Assembly: GCA_003577305.1 (NCBI GenBank)
Contig: QEVL01000002.1
Coordinates: 1 to 64,000 of the forward strand
From: Burkholderiales bacterium
GTDB lineage: Bacteria; Pseudomonadota; Gammaproteobacteria; Burkholderiales; Burkholderiaceae_E
DNA: 64,000 nt
Reading direction: 5' to 3'
The position numbers and the translations under genes are program-made. Shown here in pieces: positions 63,129-64,000 of this stretch; position 1 is the stretch's first letter, and each line of letters starts with the position of its first letter. Below the pieces are notes generated by a model that saw only the letters and a program-made list of their open reading frames with translations, did not search any database and was not told the DNA's origin.

Positions 63129-63153
63129 AACGGCCCTCCGGGGCCGTTTCTTT
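63129..63153 (+). terminator. Intrinsic terminator
   Basis: AACGGCC (63129-63135) / GGCCGTT (63142-63148), then TCTTTT. Confidence 0.8.
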
Positions 63154-63273
63154 TGGCACGACATGCGCAGCGGTCGACGCCGGTAATCGGTCGGCTTCCA
63201 GTTCCCTTTGTTTGCTGCCGCCGAGCGACGACGCGGCGAAGGTGGCGGCTCCACGTTTCGGGGAGCCGATCCA

Positions 63274-63879
63274 ATGCGACTGTCCGCAAGTTTCCTCCGC
63301 CACCTGGCCGCGCCTGCGGCGATGGCTGGCGCCGTCTTCGTCGCGGGCTGCGCGACGAAGACCCCGCCACCGCCACCGGACCCGACGCCGACGTCGACAA
63401 CCTCGATCGGCAATCCCGGCATGGCCGCCGAACAGGCGACGAGCACCGGGTTGCCGGTCGGCTTCGTTCCAATCGCCCGCTATGGCCGCTACACGCTGGT
63501 TGAGCTGGTGCCACAGCCAGCTCAGCGCGACCTGATGGGCCAAGTCGTCGAGGTGGCGATTCCGGCCGGCTTCGATGCGAACGTGGGCGATGCCTTGCGG
63601 CACATTCTGCTGCGCACGGGCTATCGCCTCTGCGATACGGCCGAAGCCGCCCCCCTGTACGCGCTCCCGCTGCCCGCGGCGCATTTGCGTCTCGGACCGT
63701 TGCCGCTGCGCGATGCGCTGCTGGCGCTGGCTGGGCCGGCCTGGGAACTCTCCATCGACGACGGCACGCGCCAGGTGTGCTTCGCACGCCATCGGGCTTC
63801 AGCGGCAGCGGCGCAGGCCGCCATCTCGGCTGCGCCCGATCAGGCTCCACGCACCGAACCCCAGGAGATTCAGCCATGA
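63274..63879 (+). CDS. PilL-N-terminal-like lipoprotein of the conjugation/pilus region
   Basis: 201 aa. Lipoprotein signal HLAAPAAMAGAVFVAGC (lipobox VAGC), a Pro-rich spacer, then FVPIARYGRYTLVELVPQPA, DLMGQVVEVAIPAGFDANVG, DALRHILLRTGYRLC, a secretin-N-like fold seen in PilL/TcpQ proteins that start the transfer module of this ICE class. GGGGAG lies 9 nt before the ATG. Overlaps the next ORF by ATGA. Confidence 0.82.
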   Translation: MRLSASFLRHLAAPAAMAGAVFVAGCATKTPPPPPDPTPTSTTSIGNPGMAAEQATSTGLPVGFVPIARYGRYTLVELVPQPAQRDLMGQVVEVAIPAGFDANVGDALRHILLRTGYRLCDTAEAAPLYALPLPAAHLRLGPLPLRDALLALAGPAWELSIDDGTRQVCFARHRASAAAAQAAISAAPDQAPRTEPQEIQP

Positions 63880-64000
63880 CGTTCCCGCAGATGCCATCTA
63901 CCGGCGAAGGCCGCACCCGCTGGACCAAGATCGCCGCCGGCGTGTGGCTGGCACTGGTCAGCGTGCTCGCCATCGTCAACAGCGTGGCGCTGTCGCGCCC
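63876..64000 (+). CDS. Partial membrane protein, start of transfer module
   Basis: Only the first 41 codons are in the window: TFPQMPSTGEGRTRWTKIAA followed by a TM segment (GVWLALVSVLAIVNSVALS). CAGGAG precedes the ATG, which overlaps the previous stop. Continues beyond 64000; family not identified. Confidence 0.7.
   Translation, partial: MTFPQMPSTGEGRTRWTKIAAGVWLALVSVLAIVNSVALSR

Overview
The window (64 kb, high GC) looks like the chromosome of a betaproteobacterium, probably Burkholderiales. It carries a near-complete 16S rRNA gene, a trpG-trpD-trpC cluster, a phenylacetate-CoA ligase and an acrylyl-CoA reductase of the kind common in that group. A large mobile element follows. The taxon is inferred from gene content, because no database search was possible.

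Region 1 (1-10.8 kb) is ordinary chromosome. It holds 16S rRNA on the minus strand with tandem promoters and a boxA, an enoyl-CoA hydratase, PaaK, a lipoprotein, AcuI, an M61 peptidase and trpGDC. trpE is absent, and the stretch immediately upstream of trpG is gene-poor and contains a doxX remnant. This suggests the junction with acquired DNA.

Region 2 (11.7-38.8 kb) is metal-resistance cargo flanked by two related LysR regulators. It contains a two-component system (RR/HK); an operon czcI-czcC-czcB-czcA, PII-like protein, lipid A phosphoethanolamine transferase, small periplasmic protein; and a second operon: PCuAC copper chaperone, CzcN-like methyltransferase, CopZ-like protein, copper-type ATPase, DsbB, DsbA, 31-codon ORF, CadR-like MerR regulator, CzcP-like ATPase, CzcD. 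The second operon has a MerR-type promoter with a 19-bp spacer. The Czc operon, a DUF4148 gene beside the two-component system, and an unusual TPR plus PRMT-like methyltransferase gene share an operator half-site (CTGTCAT) at exactly the same 33-nt distance from a -10-like hexamer. This implies one regulon.

Region 3 (39.3-64 kb) is the conserved core of an integrative and conjugative element of the ICEclc/PFGI-1/SPI-7 type: AlpA, ParA, a small HicA-like protein, ParB, DUF2857, STY4528, PFL_4669, DUF3158, Ssb and TopB. After these comes a long array of small modular genes (DUF3085, PP-loop/PAPS reductase-like, XF1762, DUF3577, DUF3275, DUF932, an NPPY methyltransferase, a SNF2-type helicase and others), then a PilL-N-like lipoprotein. 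All genes run rightward, and the element continues past the right edge.

The most interesting non-coding structure is in Region 3. Four copies of a roughly 66-nt element with three consecutive hairpins, whose stems covary between copies, lie 105-156 nt upstream of four different genes, including the DUF3577 gene. A second recurring leader (CCACCC followed by a GC-rich hairpin) and a terminator behind almost every gene make the array look like a set of RNA-regulated single-gene units. Three identical 17-bp palindromes, clustered palindromes inside the STY4528 gene, a 15-bp-stem hairpin downstream of topB and an RBS-sequestering leader are further candidate control or replication sites.
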